64,000 bases of DNA from Nocardia transvalensis (lineage in GTDB: Bacteria > Actinomycetota > Actinomycetes > Mycobacteriales > Mycobacteriaceae): NCBI RefSeq assembly GCF_015477765.1, contig NZ_JADLQQ010000004.1, positions 620,001-684,000 on the forward strand, written 5' to 3'. This document shows, one piece after another, positions 35,598 through 43,031 of the stretch (positions are counted from its first letter, which is position 1; every line of letters begins with the position of its first letter). Under the pieces are notes generated by a model. It saw nothing but the letters and a program-made list of their open reading frames with translations. It was not told where the DNA came from and did no database searches. Position numbers and translations under genes: made by a program.

Positions 35598-36779
35598 TTA
35601 GAAGAGGGAGAGTTGGTTTGGGTCGGGGGGTGGGTTGCGTCGGGTAGATCGTGGTTGGGTGCGGGGAGTTGGTTCGGGTTGAGTGGCGGATAGTTGGGTG
35701 GGTAATGCTGGTGTCTGTTGGGTGCTGGAGGGCCTGGTGGGGTCTGTTGGTCGGCACGCTGGGACTTCGGTTGGGCTCGTATCTGGTTGCAGGATGTGGC
35801 CGCATTGTGTGCAGTGCACTGACTGTGGTGGTGTGAACAGCCCCCGTGTGTCGAAGCGGTCTGACCGGTCGGGTGCGTGGCCGGTTTTCCTGAACGCGCT
35901 CTGCAGGCGGATCCAATGGGCCCAGATACGTGCGGCATGGACGACTGGCCAGGCTGTTTGGTCGCGATCGTGTTCGTGGCGAAGCTCGGTGGCCAGTGAT
36001 TGCTTTAGGGCAGTAGGGATGTCGAGTCCGTCGGGAGTCAGGGGCAGTTCGTCGAGTCGGAGCTGGTGTGGGATCAGTTGGTCGCCGATGCAGGGTGGTA
36101 TGTGCCGTACTCGGTATTGGATTTCGTCGCGGGGCCACAGGGTTCGGTGTGGCGCCGCGATCATCAGGGCGATGGAACGGTCTTGCGGATCGAAAGTCCA
36201 CAATTGCTGTCTGTCGTCGGGATCGTTGAGGACGATCCAGTGTGGTCGGCTGGCGGGATGCCACAGCCATACATCGGTGACGCCGTTGCGCTGGTAGTCG
36301 CGGTGCCGGCTGGTCCATTCGCTATCGGTCAACCGGTAGCCCTGGATTTCGAGAGCGACTTGGCGTCCATCGGCGAACAGCACCTGGACGTCGGCACGCC
36401 GCTCGCGGTCGGGAAGCCAGACCTCGTTGCGGACCTCGATCACGTTCGGCTGTTGCCGTGTCCAGTCGGCCAGGATCGTTTTGCTGGTCAGATGCCATAC
36501 CGTTTCCGGGTGATGTTGACCGCCGTCCGGTGTGTGGCCTGCCGGGTGCGCGAAGTGTGGTCGGCGAAGGCCACCCACACAGCCTCTGACGATCACGGGA
36601 ACCTTGCACCCGAATTCGATGTAGCAGAGAGCGCACACCAGCGTCCGGTCGCCGATGTAGCTCATGCTTCTGAGTTCTTGCATATACGGGTCGGCCGGAT
36701 CCATTGGCGCGCAGACGTACTGCTGACGCGTGAGGTCGAGCGCGACGACGAGTTGGTTAGAGGAACCCACTCGGAACAC
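35598..36779 (-). CDS. CoiA-like nuclease with a C-terminal sliding-clamp-binding motif
   Basis: 393 residues. Residues ~70-165 match the competence-protein CoiA-like family: 'RRPHFAHPAGH', 'WHLTSKTILADW', then a PD-(D/E)xK-type core with Asp130 ('RRADVQV') and Glu144-x-Gln146 ('VALEIQ'), and 'HRDYQRNGVTDVWLW'. A Cys pair 'CTQCG' lies near residue 330. The last ~60 residues are Pro/Thr-rich and disordered and end in QLSLF, the canonical DNA polymerase beta-clamp-binding pentapeptide. This suggests a nuclease recruited to replication forks or incoming DNA. Base use is AT-richer than in the transfer operon. Confidence 0.65.
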   Translation of the reverse strand: MFRVGSSNQLVVALDLTRQQYVCAPMDPADPYMQELRSMSYIGDRTLVCALCYIEFGCKVPVIVRGCVGGLRRPHFAHPAGHTPDGGQHHPETVWHLTSKTILADWTRQQPNVIEVRNEVWLPDRERRADVQVLFADGRQVALEIQGYRLTDSEWTSRHRDYQRNGVTDVWLWHPASRPHWIVLNDPDDRQQLWTFDPQDRSIALMIAAPHRTLWPRDEIQYRVRHIPPCIGDQLIPHQLRLDELPLTPDGLDIPTALKQSLATELRHEHDRDQTAWPVVHAARIWAHWIRLQSAFRKTGHAPDRSDRFDTRGLFTPPQSVHCTQCGHILQPDTSPTEVPACRPTDPTRPSSTQQTPALPTQLSATQPEPTPRTQPRSTRRNPPPDPNQLSLF

Positions 36780-37069
36780 CCCTTGTCGAATAGGAAGGTC
36801 GCCTTCCGGCGATCGCAGGAAGGCGTTGGCAGGCCGCGCTATTCGATGAGATGTCAGGGGTTCGGCTGAGTTGAGTTAGGGGAGCCTGAATCGGCTGAAG
36901 TATCAGTTGAGTATGTATCGCCGAGGTGTGTATGTAGTTCAGGTTGTGGATGCGGTGCGGCCGTATCCAAGGTTAGAGCTGAACACCATGATTGTCGATA
37001 TCGGTTGCAAGTGGTCTTGTTCGGTCGCCATTGACGACTGACTTGCGGTGGTGTAGCGAATCGCAGCGG
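36780..37069. other. Intergenic region with short repeats
   Basis: 290 bp between two leftward genes. CGGCTGA occurs at 36863 and 36892 and GTTGAGT at 36870 and 36906, close to the CoiA-like start. They may be regulator sites; the rest shows nothing I can name. Confidence 0.35.
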
Positions 37070-38221
37070 TTACTGCGAGTCAGGTCGTTCGGCTTGCGGT
37101 CGGCGATCTTCGGGCTCGTCAGCGTCGATCACCGTAGGGCGCGATGGATCGCGGTCGACGGGATTGACCAGGATTGGGTGCAGCCAACGGACATCCGCAA
37201 CTTGCTCGTCATGGGGACCGGTCCAGTAGGTGTGCCAATGGGCGCGCCGGATATGTGATCGGATGCGTCTGCCGGATCCGAGTCCGGCTTCGGAGTTCGT
37301 CGCCGCTTCCTGGGCAGCGAGAAGTTTGGGCCCCACGTCGAATCCGAGATCGATGACAGTGCTCATGACACCTTGAGTGCGGCGTTTCTTTCGGCCTGGT
37401 AACAGTTCGGTCGCCGATCCCAGATCGCAGCGGTTGCTGCACAGATACAACAGCAAGCTGACGGCCAACCGGTAAGCATTGAGTTCGATGTCGGTTGGAG
37501 CGGCGTTCGGACTGATGCCGTCGAGGGGATGGTGAACTTCCCGGATCATCTCCTCCACCGTGTAGCGATGCTGAGGAGAACAAGGAATCTGAATGCTGTA
37601 CCAGGGATAGTCGGGTTCGCTGTTGCCTACGGACTGCACACGTCCGATCAACGTCACCTTCAGCATCCACAACCGCGGGTCAGCTGTCGAGCAGAGCGTG
37701 ATCTCGTTGGTCCATCCAACCACCAGTATGCCGACATACACCGGAGGTGCAGTCACCTGCTTCGCACCTGTAGGGTGGGGCGCCGGTAACGGAGTCGGGA
37801 AAGTGATGAACGGGTCGGGATGCGGAAGCCGCCGAAACACCTCGCACGGGATCTGTGTTCCGGGCTCGGTCTCGGCCAGACTCACCGCTAGCTCGGGGTG
37901 CACACGGTAGATCACTCGATGCTCGCGCCAAATCTGAACGGTTTCAGACTCAAACAGCATTGACTGCAAGCTGTCGACAACGGTTCGACCGTTGGGGCCA
38001 TTGGCGGCGATGAGCGCGGTCTTGTCTATGGGCGTGAACCGGTCAGCGTCTCGGATGCCGGGCTCGATCTGATTGATGACCCAACCTAGCTGGGGACTGC
38101 TACGCATGTCCTTGGTCAGTTGCAGGGTTGCCTTTTCGTATGCAGTAGCAACGGCCGCAGCTTGTTTGGCGGTCTGCAAGCCGAACTTTTTCTGTGTGCC
38201 TTCGGGTGCAAACTTCGACAT
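37070..38221 (-). CDS. Unknown protein with C-terminal RRAHWHTYW motif
   Basis: 383 residues, not firmly recognised. The N-terminal half is mixed alpha/beta with no known catalytic motif. The C-terminal part carries 'SHIRRAHWHTYWTGP' followed by 'VRWLHPILVN'. I recall similar Arg/Gly-His-Trp plus 'W-HP-VN' signatures in a scattered phage and plasmid family distantly tied to the anti-CRISPR AcrVA2, but this link is from memory and weak. The last ~25 residues are charged and disordered. Situated between a nuclease gene and a methyltransferase gene, a defence or anti-defence role is possible. Confidence 0.5.
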   Translation of the reverse strand: MSKFAPEGTQKKFGLQTAKQAAAVATAYEKATLQLTKDMRSSPQLGWVINQIEPGIRDADRFTPIDKTALIAANGPNGRTVVDSLQSMLFESETVQIWREHRVIYRVHPELAVSLAETEPGTQIPCEVFRRLPHPDPFITFPTPLPAPHPTGAKQVTAPPVYVGILVVGWTNEITLCSTADPRLWMLKVTLIGRVQSVGNSEPDYPWYSIQIPCSPQHRYTVEEMIREVHHPLDGISPNAAPTDIELNAYRLAVSLLLYLCSNRCDLGSATELLPGRKKRRTQGVMSTVIDLGFDVGPKLLAAQEAATNSEAGLGSGRRIRSHIRRAHWHTYWTGPHDEQVADVRWLHPILVNPVDRDPSRPTVIDADEPEDRRPQAERPDSQ

Positions 38222-38345
38222 ACGTCAATGACATCACCACGTACCCATACACCGCGGCGATATTGAGTCAGCTTCTTGCCGCGGGAGATCTGAGCGCGCG
38301 CCGCTGATTGTACGGCATCGTCCGCTTCCTCCACCCGCCGCGCTG

Positions 38346-38451
38346 GGTGCGGTCCGCGCCCGGCACGGACGAATTCGCGTCCAGGCCAGGCAAATTGGTG
38401 CGGTGGTGGTGCGGCGAATTCGTCCGTGCACGCTCCGGCGCGTTCCGCACC
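38346..38451. repeat. 106-bp imperfect dyad upstream of dcm
   Basis: Perfect 16-bp arms (38363-38378 and 38414-38429), flanked outside by GCGCC/GGCGC and GGTGCGG/CCGCACC pairs. It lies in the 410-bp gene-free gap between two divergent genes. Confidence 0.6.
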
Positions 38452-38583
38452 AGCACGCTCGGGCGGATCCACTACAGCGGACGATGCCAGGGCAGGCGGT
38501 GCGGGCAGGCCGGTGGGCCTGCCCCGGGCGGGGCGCGGCGCGCGCTCAGCAGATCAGGCGTCCTGCCCGGTTCATCCAGCTTT

Positions 38584-38601
38584 TTGACACGTACGTGTCA
38601 A
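38584..38601. promoter_or_regulatory. 18-bp perfect palindrome containing a -35-like box
   Basis: TTGACACGTACGTGTCAA is self-complementary, and both strands read TTGACA at its edge. It ends 30 bp before the dcm start. A repressor bound here would cover a -35 hexamer in either direction. Confidence 0.55.
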
Positions 38602-38631
38602 TGGCGTTGCCCGGGAAGGGGATGCGTGCCG

Positions 38632-40152
38632 ATGTTGACGATGACGGACTTGTTCTGTGGTGCTGGGGGCTCGAGCAGTGGGGCGGTGTTGGTGCCGGGG
38701 GTGCGGGTGCGGATGGCGGCGAATCATTGGGCGTTGGCGATCGAAACGCACAACGCGAATCACCCGGAGACCGATCATGATTGCGCGGATATCACGCAAG
38801 TGGACCCGCGCCGGTATCCGAGCACGGATCTGTTGTGGGCGTCGCCGGAGTGCACAAACCACAGCATGGCACGAGGACGGAGCCGCAATATCGACTCCAC
38901 CCCGGACCTGTTCGGCGAGATCCTGCCCGACGAAGCGGCCGAACGCAGCCGGGCGACGATGTGGGATGTGGTGCGGTTCACCGAGTTTCACCGGTATCGG
39001 GCGATTGTGGTGGAAAACGTGGTGGATGCCGCGAAATGGGTGCTGTTCGCCTCGTGGCTGCACGCGATGGACGCACTCGGCTACGACCACCAGACCGTGT
39101 ACTTGAACTCGATGCATGCCCAAGCAGTGGGCGCTCCGGCGCCGCAGTCGCGTGACCGGGTGTATGTGGTGTTCTGGCGACGTGGGCAGCGCCGACCGGA
39201 CTTGGATCGGTGGACTCGGCCGAAAGCGTGGTGTCCGGGGTGTGAGCGGGTGGTGTTGGCCGTGCAGGCGTGGAAGAACCCGACGCATCCATGGGGCCGC
39301 TACCGCGCTCAGTACGTGTGGCGGTGCCCGAGCATCCGGTGCCGCAATACGGTTGTGGAGCCGGACTGGCTGCCCGCCGCCACAGTCATCGATTGGCAGC
39401 TGCGCGGGCAGCGGATCGGCGATCGCGACAAGCCCTTGGCGGCGAAGACGGTAGCGCGGATCGAGGCGGGGTTGGCGAGGTTCGGGGATGAGTCGTTCCT
39501 GTCGCTGTTCCGGTCCGGGCGGGTGCGGAACATTCCGGTAACGGAAACGTTGGCGACGGTGGTGGCCGACGGGTCCAATCATGCGCTGCTGGTGCCTGCC
39601 GGGGGGACGTGGCGGGATCAGGCGGTGTCGGTGGTCGAGCCCATGCCAACCCGGACCACGCGGGAGGCCGATGCCCTGTTGGTGCCGGTGGAGGGCCGCG
39701 ACAGCAAGCAAGCCCAGCCCGCGAGTGTGCCGATGCGGACGATGACGACACGGTCGGAGACCGGGCTGCTGGTGCCGTACTACGGGCATGGCACCGCCCG
39801 CACCACCGACGACGCGTACGGCACGGTCACCACACGGGAGCGGTGGGCGATGGTCGTGCCGCTACGAAACCACAACACCGCGAAATCGACAGCGGAACCG
39901 CTGGATACGGTCGCAGCGGCCGGGAACCATCACGGGTTGGCACGGCCGGTGACGGCGCGGGTGGAAGATTGCGAGTTCCGGATGCTGGAACCGTACGAGA
40001 TCAAACAGGCCATGGCATTCGACCGCGACTACATCATGCGAGGCAACCGCCGCGAACAAGTCCGGCTCGCGGGCAACGCTGTCACCCCACCCGCCGCGCG
40101 GGATCTGATCGCCGCCGTGGCGGAATCGCTCGGCCATGAGGTGGTGGCGTGA
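38632..40152 (+). CDS. dcm: DNA (cytosine-5) methyltransferase, orphan
   Basis: 506 residues. Motif I DLFCGAGG at the start, catalytic Cys74 in 'ASPECTNHS' (motif IV variant), Glu128-Asn129-Val130 (motif VI), 'QSRDRVYVVF' (motif VIII) and 'LAGNAVTPPAARDLI' (motif X). A Cys-rich insert (~residues 200-245, CPGC and CPSIRC) may bind zinc. Between ~300 and 430 four imperfect repeats of ~36 residues ('LLVP..G ... P-TMTTR') form the target-recognition region. No restriction enzyme partner is nearby, so it probably protects element DNA from host restriction. The frame is open 320 bp upstream; family homology starts here. An in-frame GTG at 38626 is also possible. Confidence 0.88.
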   Translation: MLTMTDLFCGAGGSSSGAVLVPGVRVRMAANHWALAIETHNANHPETDHDCADITQVDPRRYPSTDLLWASPECTNHSMARGRSRNIDSTPDLFGEILPDEAAERSRATMWDVVRFTEFHRYRAIVVENVVDAAKWVLFASWLHAMDALGYDHQTVYLNSMHAQAVGAPAPQSRDRVYVVFWRRGQRRPDLDRWTRPKAWCPGCERVVLAVQAWKNPTHPWGRYRAQYVWRCPSIRCRNTVVEPDWLPAATVIDWQLRGQRIGDRDKPLAAKTVARIEAGLARFGDESFLSLFRSGRVRNIPVTETLATVVADGSNHALLVPAGGTWRDQAVSVVEPMPTRTTREADALLVPVEGRDSKQAQPASVPMRTMTTRSETGLLVPYYGHGTARTTDDAYGTVTTRERWAMVVPLRNHNTAKSTAEPLDTVAAAGNHHGLARPVTARVEDCEFRMLEPYEIKQAMAFDRDYIMRGNRREQVRLAGNAVTPPAARDLIAAVAESLGHEVVA

Positions 40153-40352
40153 TGGCGCGGCTGATGTCGGTGTCGCTGACCGAGCCGCAAGTTGTTGCCC
40201 GTGCGAAGACGGTGACCCGCCGCGTCGGGTGGCGGATGCTGCGGGCCGGGGACCAGATCACGCTGTTTGTGGCGTTCTTCTGCCGCGCCCACCGCGACTG
40301 TCGCCCGGAGACCGAGGTGACCCGGATCGAATGGCGGTACCTCGAGCCATGA
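40152..40352 (+). CDS. ASCH-domain-like small protein
   Basis: 66 residues starting in the dcm stop codon (GTG at 40149 is an alternative). 'MSVSLTEPQVVARAKTVTRR' and 'GWRMLRAGDQI' match the start of ASCH/EVE-type RNA- or modified-base-binding domains common beside phage and plasmid methyltransferases. It is shorter than a full ASCH domain. ATGA overlap with the next gene. Confidence 0.65.
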   Translation: MARLMSVSLTEPQVVARAKTVTRRVGWRMLRAGDQITLFVAFFCRAHRDCRPETEVTRIEWRYLEP

Positions 40353-41053
40353 CCGGGACACCGAATACGGTGACCGGGCTCCTGGTCGCCGCCCTCGAAT
40401 CCACGTGGGCGGCGATCCGGGCGCGCCACCCCGACGTACCGGAGGTGGTGCTGGCGATCGCGTCCGGCTCCACACCCGCCGGCCTGAACCTGGGGCACTT
40501 CGCGCCGCATCGATGGGTGCGCGGGGACTACGAGCTGCACGAGCTGTTCGTGGGCGGGGAAGGACTCAACCGCGGACCAGTCGAGGTGCTGTGCACGCTG
40601 CTGCACGAAGCCGCTCACGGCATGGCAGTCACCCGCGGTATGAAAGACACCAGCCGACAGGGCCGCTGGCACAACAGGCGCTATCGCGACCTCGCAGTGG
40701 AGCTTGGTCTGACCGTCGACGCAGACCCAGGGCATGGATGGGCAGTCACTTCGGTGTCTGACATCACCCTTATCCGGTACCGGCCGCATCTTCAGGAGCT
40801 CAGTCTCGCGCTCATTGCCTACCGCCACCGAGAGCCGGACATCAGCGAGCGGGGAGGAGGGCACAACAACGGGATTGCGGCCGTCTGCTCATGTGGCCGT
40901 CGGATCCGCGTAGCGCCAAGCACGTTCGAACTCGGAGGAATCACGTGCGCCGTCTGCTCCAGCCAGTTCGCAGCTCAGGGACGTAGCAGCAACCAGGAGA
41001 TTGGGCACGCGTTGGGCACGAACGCAATCAGCCCCGGTAAAAACCGGGGCTGA
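40349..41053 (+). CDS. SprT-like zinc metalloprotein at the element's right end
   Basis: 234 residues. The motif HEAAH (His86, Glu87, His90) with a following 'RQGRWHNRRYRDLAVELGL' fits SprT-like domains; a zinc ribbon CSC...CAVC is at ~180-210. Might process DNA-protein crosslinks. Oddity: its last ~25 codons run through both right arm-type repeats and end inside the tRNA terminator hairpin, so the tail ('QEIGHALGTN...') is dictated by recombination sites. Confidence 0.65.
   Translation: MTGTPNTVTGLLVAALESTWAAIRARHPDVPEVVLAIASGSTPAGLNLGHFAPHRWVRGDYELHELFVGGEGLNRGPVEVLCTLLHEAAHGMAVTRGMKDTSRQGRWHNRRYRDLAVELGLTVDADPGHGWAVTSVSDITLIRYRPHLQELSLALIAYRHREPDISERGGGHNNGIAAVCSCGRRIRVAPSTFELGGITCAVCSSQFAAQGRSSNQEIGHALGTNAISPGKNRG
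41000..41021 (+). repeat. Right integrase arm-type repeats
   Basis: TTGGGCACG twice, 11 bp apart (octamer starts 41000 and 41011), matching the left-end repeats in sequence, spacing and orientation. They lie within the coding sequence of the SprT-like gene. Confidence 0.6.
41028..41053. terminator. tRNA-Val terminator supplied by the element
   Basis: Perfect 11-bp arms (41028-41038, 41043-41053) around AAAA, just past the 3' end of tRNA-Val (leftward). It resembles the displaced hairpin at 23339-23376 in position and core. Confidence 0.7.
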
Positions 41054-41064
41054 CCTGCGTAAAG

Positions 41065-41089
41065 GTTGGTGCGCGATACTGGGATTGAA
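41065..41089. repeat. attR core, 25-bp direct repeat
   Basis: Identical to 23381-23405. Covers the CCA end, the 3' acceptor strand and part of the T-arm of tRNA-Val(GAC). Confidence 0.9.
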
Positions 41090-41141
41090 CCAGTGACCTC
41101 TTCCGTGTCAGGGAAGCGCTCTCCCGCTGAGCTAATCGCGC
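41067..41141 (-). tRNA. tRNA-Val (GAC)
   Basis: Cloverleaf with 7-bp acceptor stem GCGCGAT/ATCGCGC, anticodon loop CTGACAC (anticodon GAC), T-loop TTCAATC, discriminator A and encoded CCA. Integration target of the element to its left. Confidence 0.95.
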
Positions 41142-41157
41142 GTGGTCGCCTTCTCAG

Positions 41158-41228
41158 AGGCGGCGACGGGAATCGAACCCGTGTGCACGGCTTTGCAGGC
41201 CGTTGCCTCACCACTCGGCCACACCGCC
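41158..41228 (-). tRNA. tRNA-Cys (GCA)
   Basis: 71 nt. Acceptor GGCGGTG pairs with CGCCGCC, anticodon loop CTGCAAA (GCA), T-arm 'GGGTTCGATTCCC'. CCA is not encoded. Second of three co-directional tRNAs. Confidence 0.95.
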
Positions 41229-41250
41229 AACCAAGGCCGGTTGGCCTTCG

Positions 41251-41323
41251 AGCGGATGACGGGATTCGAACCCGCGACCCTCACCTTGGCAAGGTGATGC
41301 GCTACCAACTGCGCTACATCCGC
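41251..41323 (-). tRNA. tRNA-Gly (GCC)
   Basis: 73 nt. Acceptor GCGGATG/CATCCGC, anticodon loop TTGCCAA (GCC), T-arm 'GGGTTCGAATCCC'. Promoter-proximal gene of the Gly-Cys-Val array. Confidence 0.95.
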
Positions 41324-41645
41324 GTGGCGCCTCCGGCGGCTCTTTCGTGCCGTCCGGCTGCGAGAGAGAACATTAGCCCACTATCCGCACGAGCAACAAA
41401 TCGGCTGGTAGAAGGGGGTGATTGTGAATGACAACGGTGTAGTTCGCCCGCTCCCCCCGGAACCGAAGCCCACTGCCCTTCCCTGTCACCCACCCCGCCC
41501 CCTGTCCACCCCACGCCCTCCACCCCCGAAATCCCACCCACCAACGAACCCCCAGGTAGAACCCCGATTTGGTGTGACGCGGGTGATGCGTGTTAAGGTT
41601 CCATCTCGTTCGGAACGGCACGCAAAGCCGCCCGAATCCCACTCC
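41324..41645. other. Divergent tRNA promoter region
   Basis: 322 bp between the leftward tRNA array and tRNA-Val(CAC). Contains a C/A-rich tract (about 41450-41560) and must hold both tRNA promoters. No protein gene is convincing. Confidence 0.4.
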
Positions 41646-41717
41646 GGTCTCATAGCTCAGTGGGAGAGCGCTCGCCTCACACGCGAGAGGTCGCTGGTTC
41701 GAACCCAGCTGGGACCA
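41646..41717 (+). tRNA. tRNA-Val (CAC)
   Basis: 72 nt. Acceptor GGTCTCA/TGGGACC, anticodon loop CTCACAC (CAC), T-arm 'CTGGTTCGAACCCAG'; CCA not encoded. The sugar cluster begins 170 bp downstream. Confidence 0.95.
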
Positions 41718-41890
41718 CAGAGAAGCGTTAGGTCAGCACCGGTTTGGTGATCACCTGCCGCTTTCGCGTTCGGTGTCGGGGAATCCGAGCTAGCTTATTG
41801 GAGACCACTTCGATGGTCTGCTCGGGCTGGCGGACCGGCGTCGAGGCGGGGTGTCGGTGGCGGCGAGCCGGATTCCGTTCAGGACCGCGG

Positions 41891-43000
41891 TCATACATCC
41901 GCCAGCACTTCGCGCAGCGCGTGGATCACCTTGTCCTGGATGCCTTCGGGCAACGACGGGTACATAGGCAGCGAGAAGATTTCGTTCGCGAGGGCCTCGG
42001 TGACCGGCAGTGCGCCCCTGGCATAGCCGAGGTGAGCGAATCCGGACATAGTGTGTACCGGCCAGCGATAGCTGACGTTCAGTTCGATGTCGTAAGCCCG
42101 CAGGCGCTGCAGGATCTTTTCCCGCCTCGGATGTCGTACGACGTACAGGTAGTAGGCGTGATCGTTGCCGGGGGAGACGTGTGGTAGCACCAGGTCGGTG
42201 TCGCCGAGCCCCTCGGCATACCGCCGCGCGATCGAGCGCCGGGCAGCGACGTAGTCGTCCAGCCTGCGCAGTTTCCGGCGCAGAATCTCGGCCTGGACTT
42301 CGTCGAGACGGCTGTTGTGGCCAGGTGTGGCGACGACGTAGTAGCGGTCCGTCATGCCGTAGTAGCGAAGGCGCCGTAAGGCCGCCTCGAGACTGTCATC
42401 GGATGTGATCACCGCACCGCCATCGCCGTACGCGCCGAGTACTTTGGTGGGATAAAAGGAGAACGCCGCTGCCGTGCCCATGCTCCCGGCGGGGCGGCCA
42501 TGGTGACGTGCCCCGTGTGCTTGGGCGCAGTCCTCCAGAATCGCGAGTCCGTGCTGCTCAGCGAGATTCATCAGCGGTGCCATGTCGGCGCACTGGCCGT
42601 AGAGGTGTACCGGCAGCAGGCATTTGGTCCGATCGGTGATGACTTCCGCCACCTGTTCGGTGTTCATGAGATAGGTGTCTGGGTGGACGTCCACGAATAC
42701 AGCGGTGGCGCAGACCTGGTCGATGGCCACTACGGTCGGGGCCGCGGTGTTGGACACAGTGATCACTTCGTCGTCGGCCCCGATCCCGAGTGCACGCAGG
42801 GCCATGACCAAGGCGTTGGTGCCGTTGTCACAGCTGACGCAGTGTCGCACCCCGTGGTACGCGGCGTATTCCCGTTCGAACTGCTGGACGCTCTCGCCGA
42901 GCACGAGGCGGCCCGAACGGAATACCTGGTCCACCGCGGCGAGGATGTCTGCTCGCTCGGTCTCGTACTCCTGGAGGTAGTCCCATACCCGCGTTGTCAT
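41891..43000 (-). CDS. NDP-sugar aminotransferase, DegT/DnrJ/EryC1 family (3-aminotransferase-like)
   Basis: 369 residues, PLP-dependent. Schiff-base Lys186 in '[17 protein letters not shown]', Asp157 in '[10 protein letters not shown]', and '[20 protein letters not shown]'. The YPTK-LGA-GDGGA form resembles 3-keto-sugar aminotransferases (TylB/DesV/EvaB) more than the 4-keto type. Predicted to install the C-3 amino group after the 2,3-dehydratase, its immediate upstream partner (31-bp gap, same strand). Exact regiochemistry is inferred. Confidence 0.82.
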   Translation of the reverse strand: MTTRVWDYLQEYETERADILAAVDQVFRSGRLVLGESVQQFEREYAAYHGVRHCVSCDNGTNALVMALRALGIGADDEVITVSNTAAPTVVAIDQVCATAVFVDVHPDTYLMNTEQVAEVITDRTKCLLPVHLYGQCADMAPLMNLAEQHGLAILEDCAQAHGARHHGRPAGSMGTAAAFSFYPTKVLGAYGDGGAVITSDDSLEAALRRLRYYGMTDRYYVVATPGHNSRLDEVQAEILRRKLRRLDDYVAARRSIARRYAEGLGDTDLVLPHVSPGNDHAYYLYVVRHPRREKILQRLRAYDIELNVSYRWPVHTMSGFAHLGYARGALPVTEALANEIFSLPMYPSLPEGIQDKVIHALREVLADV

Positions 43001-43031
43001 GGCTGTCTCGGATTCCGTTGATGAATAGGGG

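Larger units (their letters stand above)
23381..41089. mobile_element. 17.7-kb tRNA-Val integrative (conjugative) element, AICE-like
   Basis: Bounded by the 25-bp direct repeat, with the intact tRNA gene at the right end. The tyrosine integrase lies next to the left end and arm-type repeats lie in both ends. Internal genes: excisionase-like protein, replication-relaxation protein, DNA-transfer ATPase, SpdA-like membrane protein, SSB, CoiA-like nuclease, DNA methyltransferase. No classical relaxase or mating-pair system was recognised, so transfer is inferred from the ATPase and overall gene set. The element restores the tRNA 3' end and supplies its own terminator. Confidence 0.88.

Noticed and set aside
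35563..36318. 251-residue leftward frame overlapping the CoiA-like gene
   Set aside because: Pro/Thr/Arg/His-rich alternate frame of the same stretch; the CoiA-like frame has conserved motifs.
23381..41089. Prophage interpretation of the element
   Set aside because: No capsid, portal, terminase, tail or lysis gene is visible; the gene set is that of an integrative conjugative type element.
41744..42187. Short rightward frame after tRNA-Val(CAC)
   Set aside because: Mostly antisense to the aminotransferase, without a ribosome-binding site or family features.
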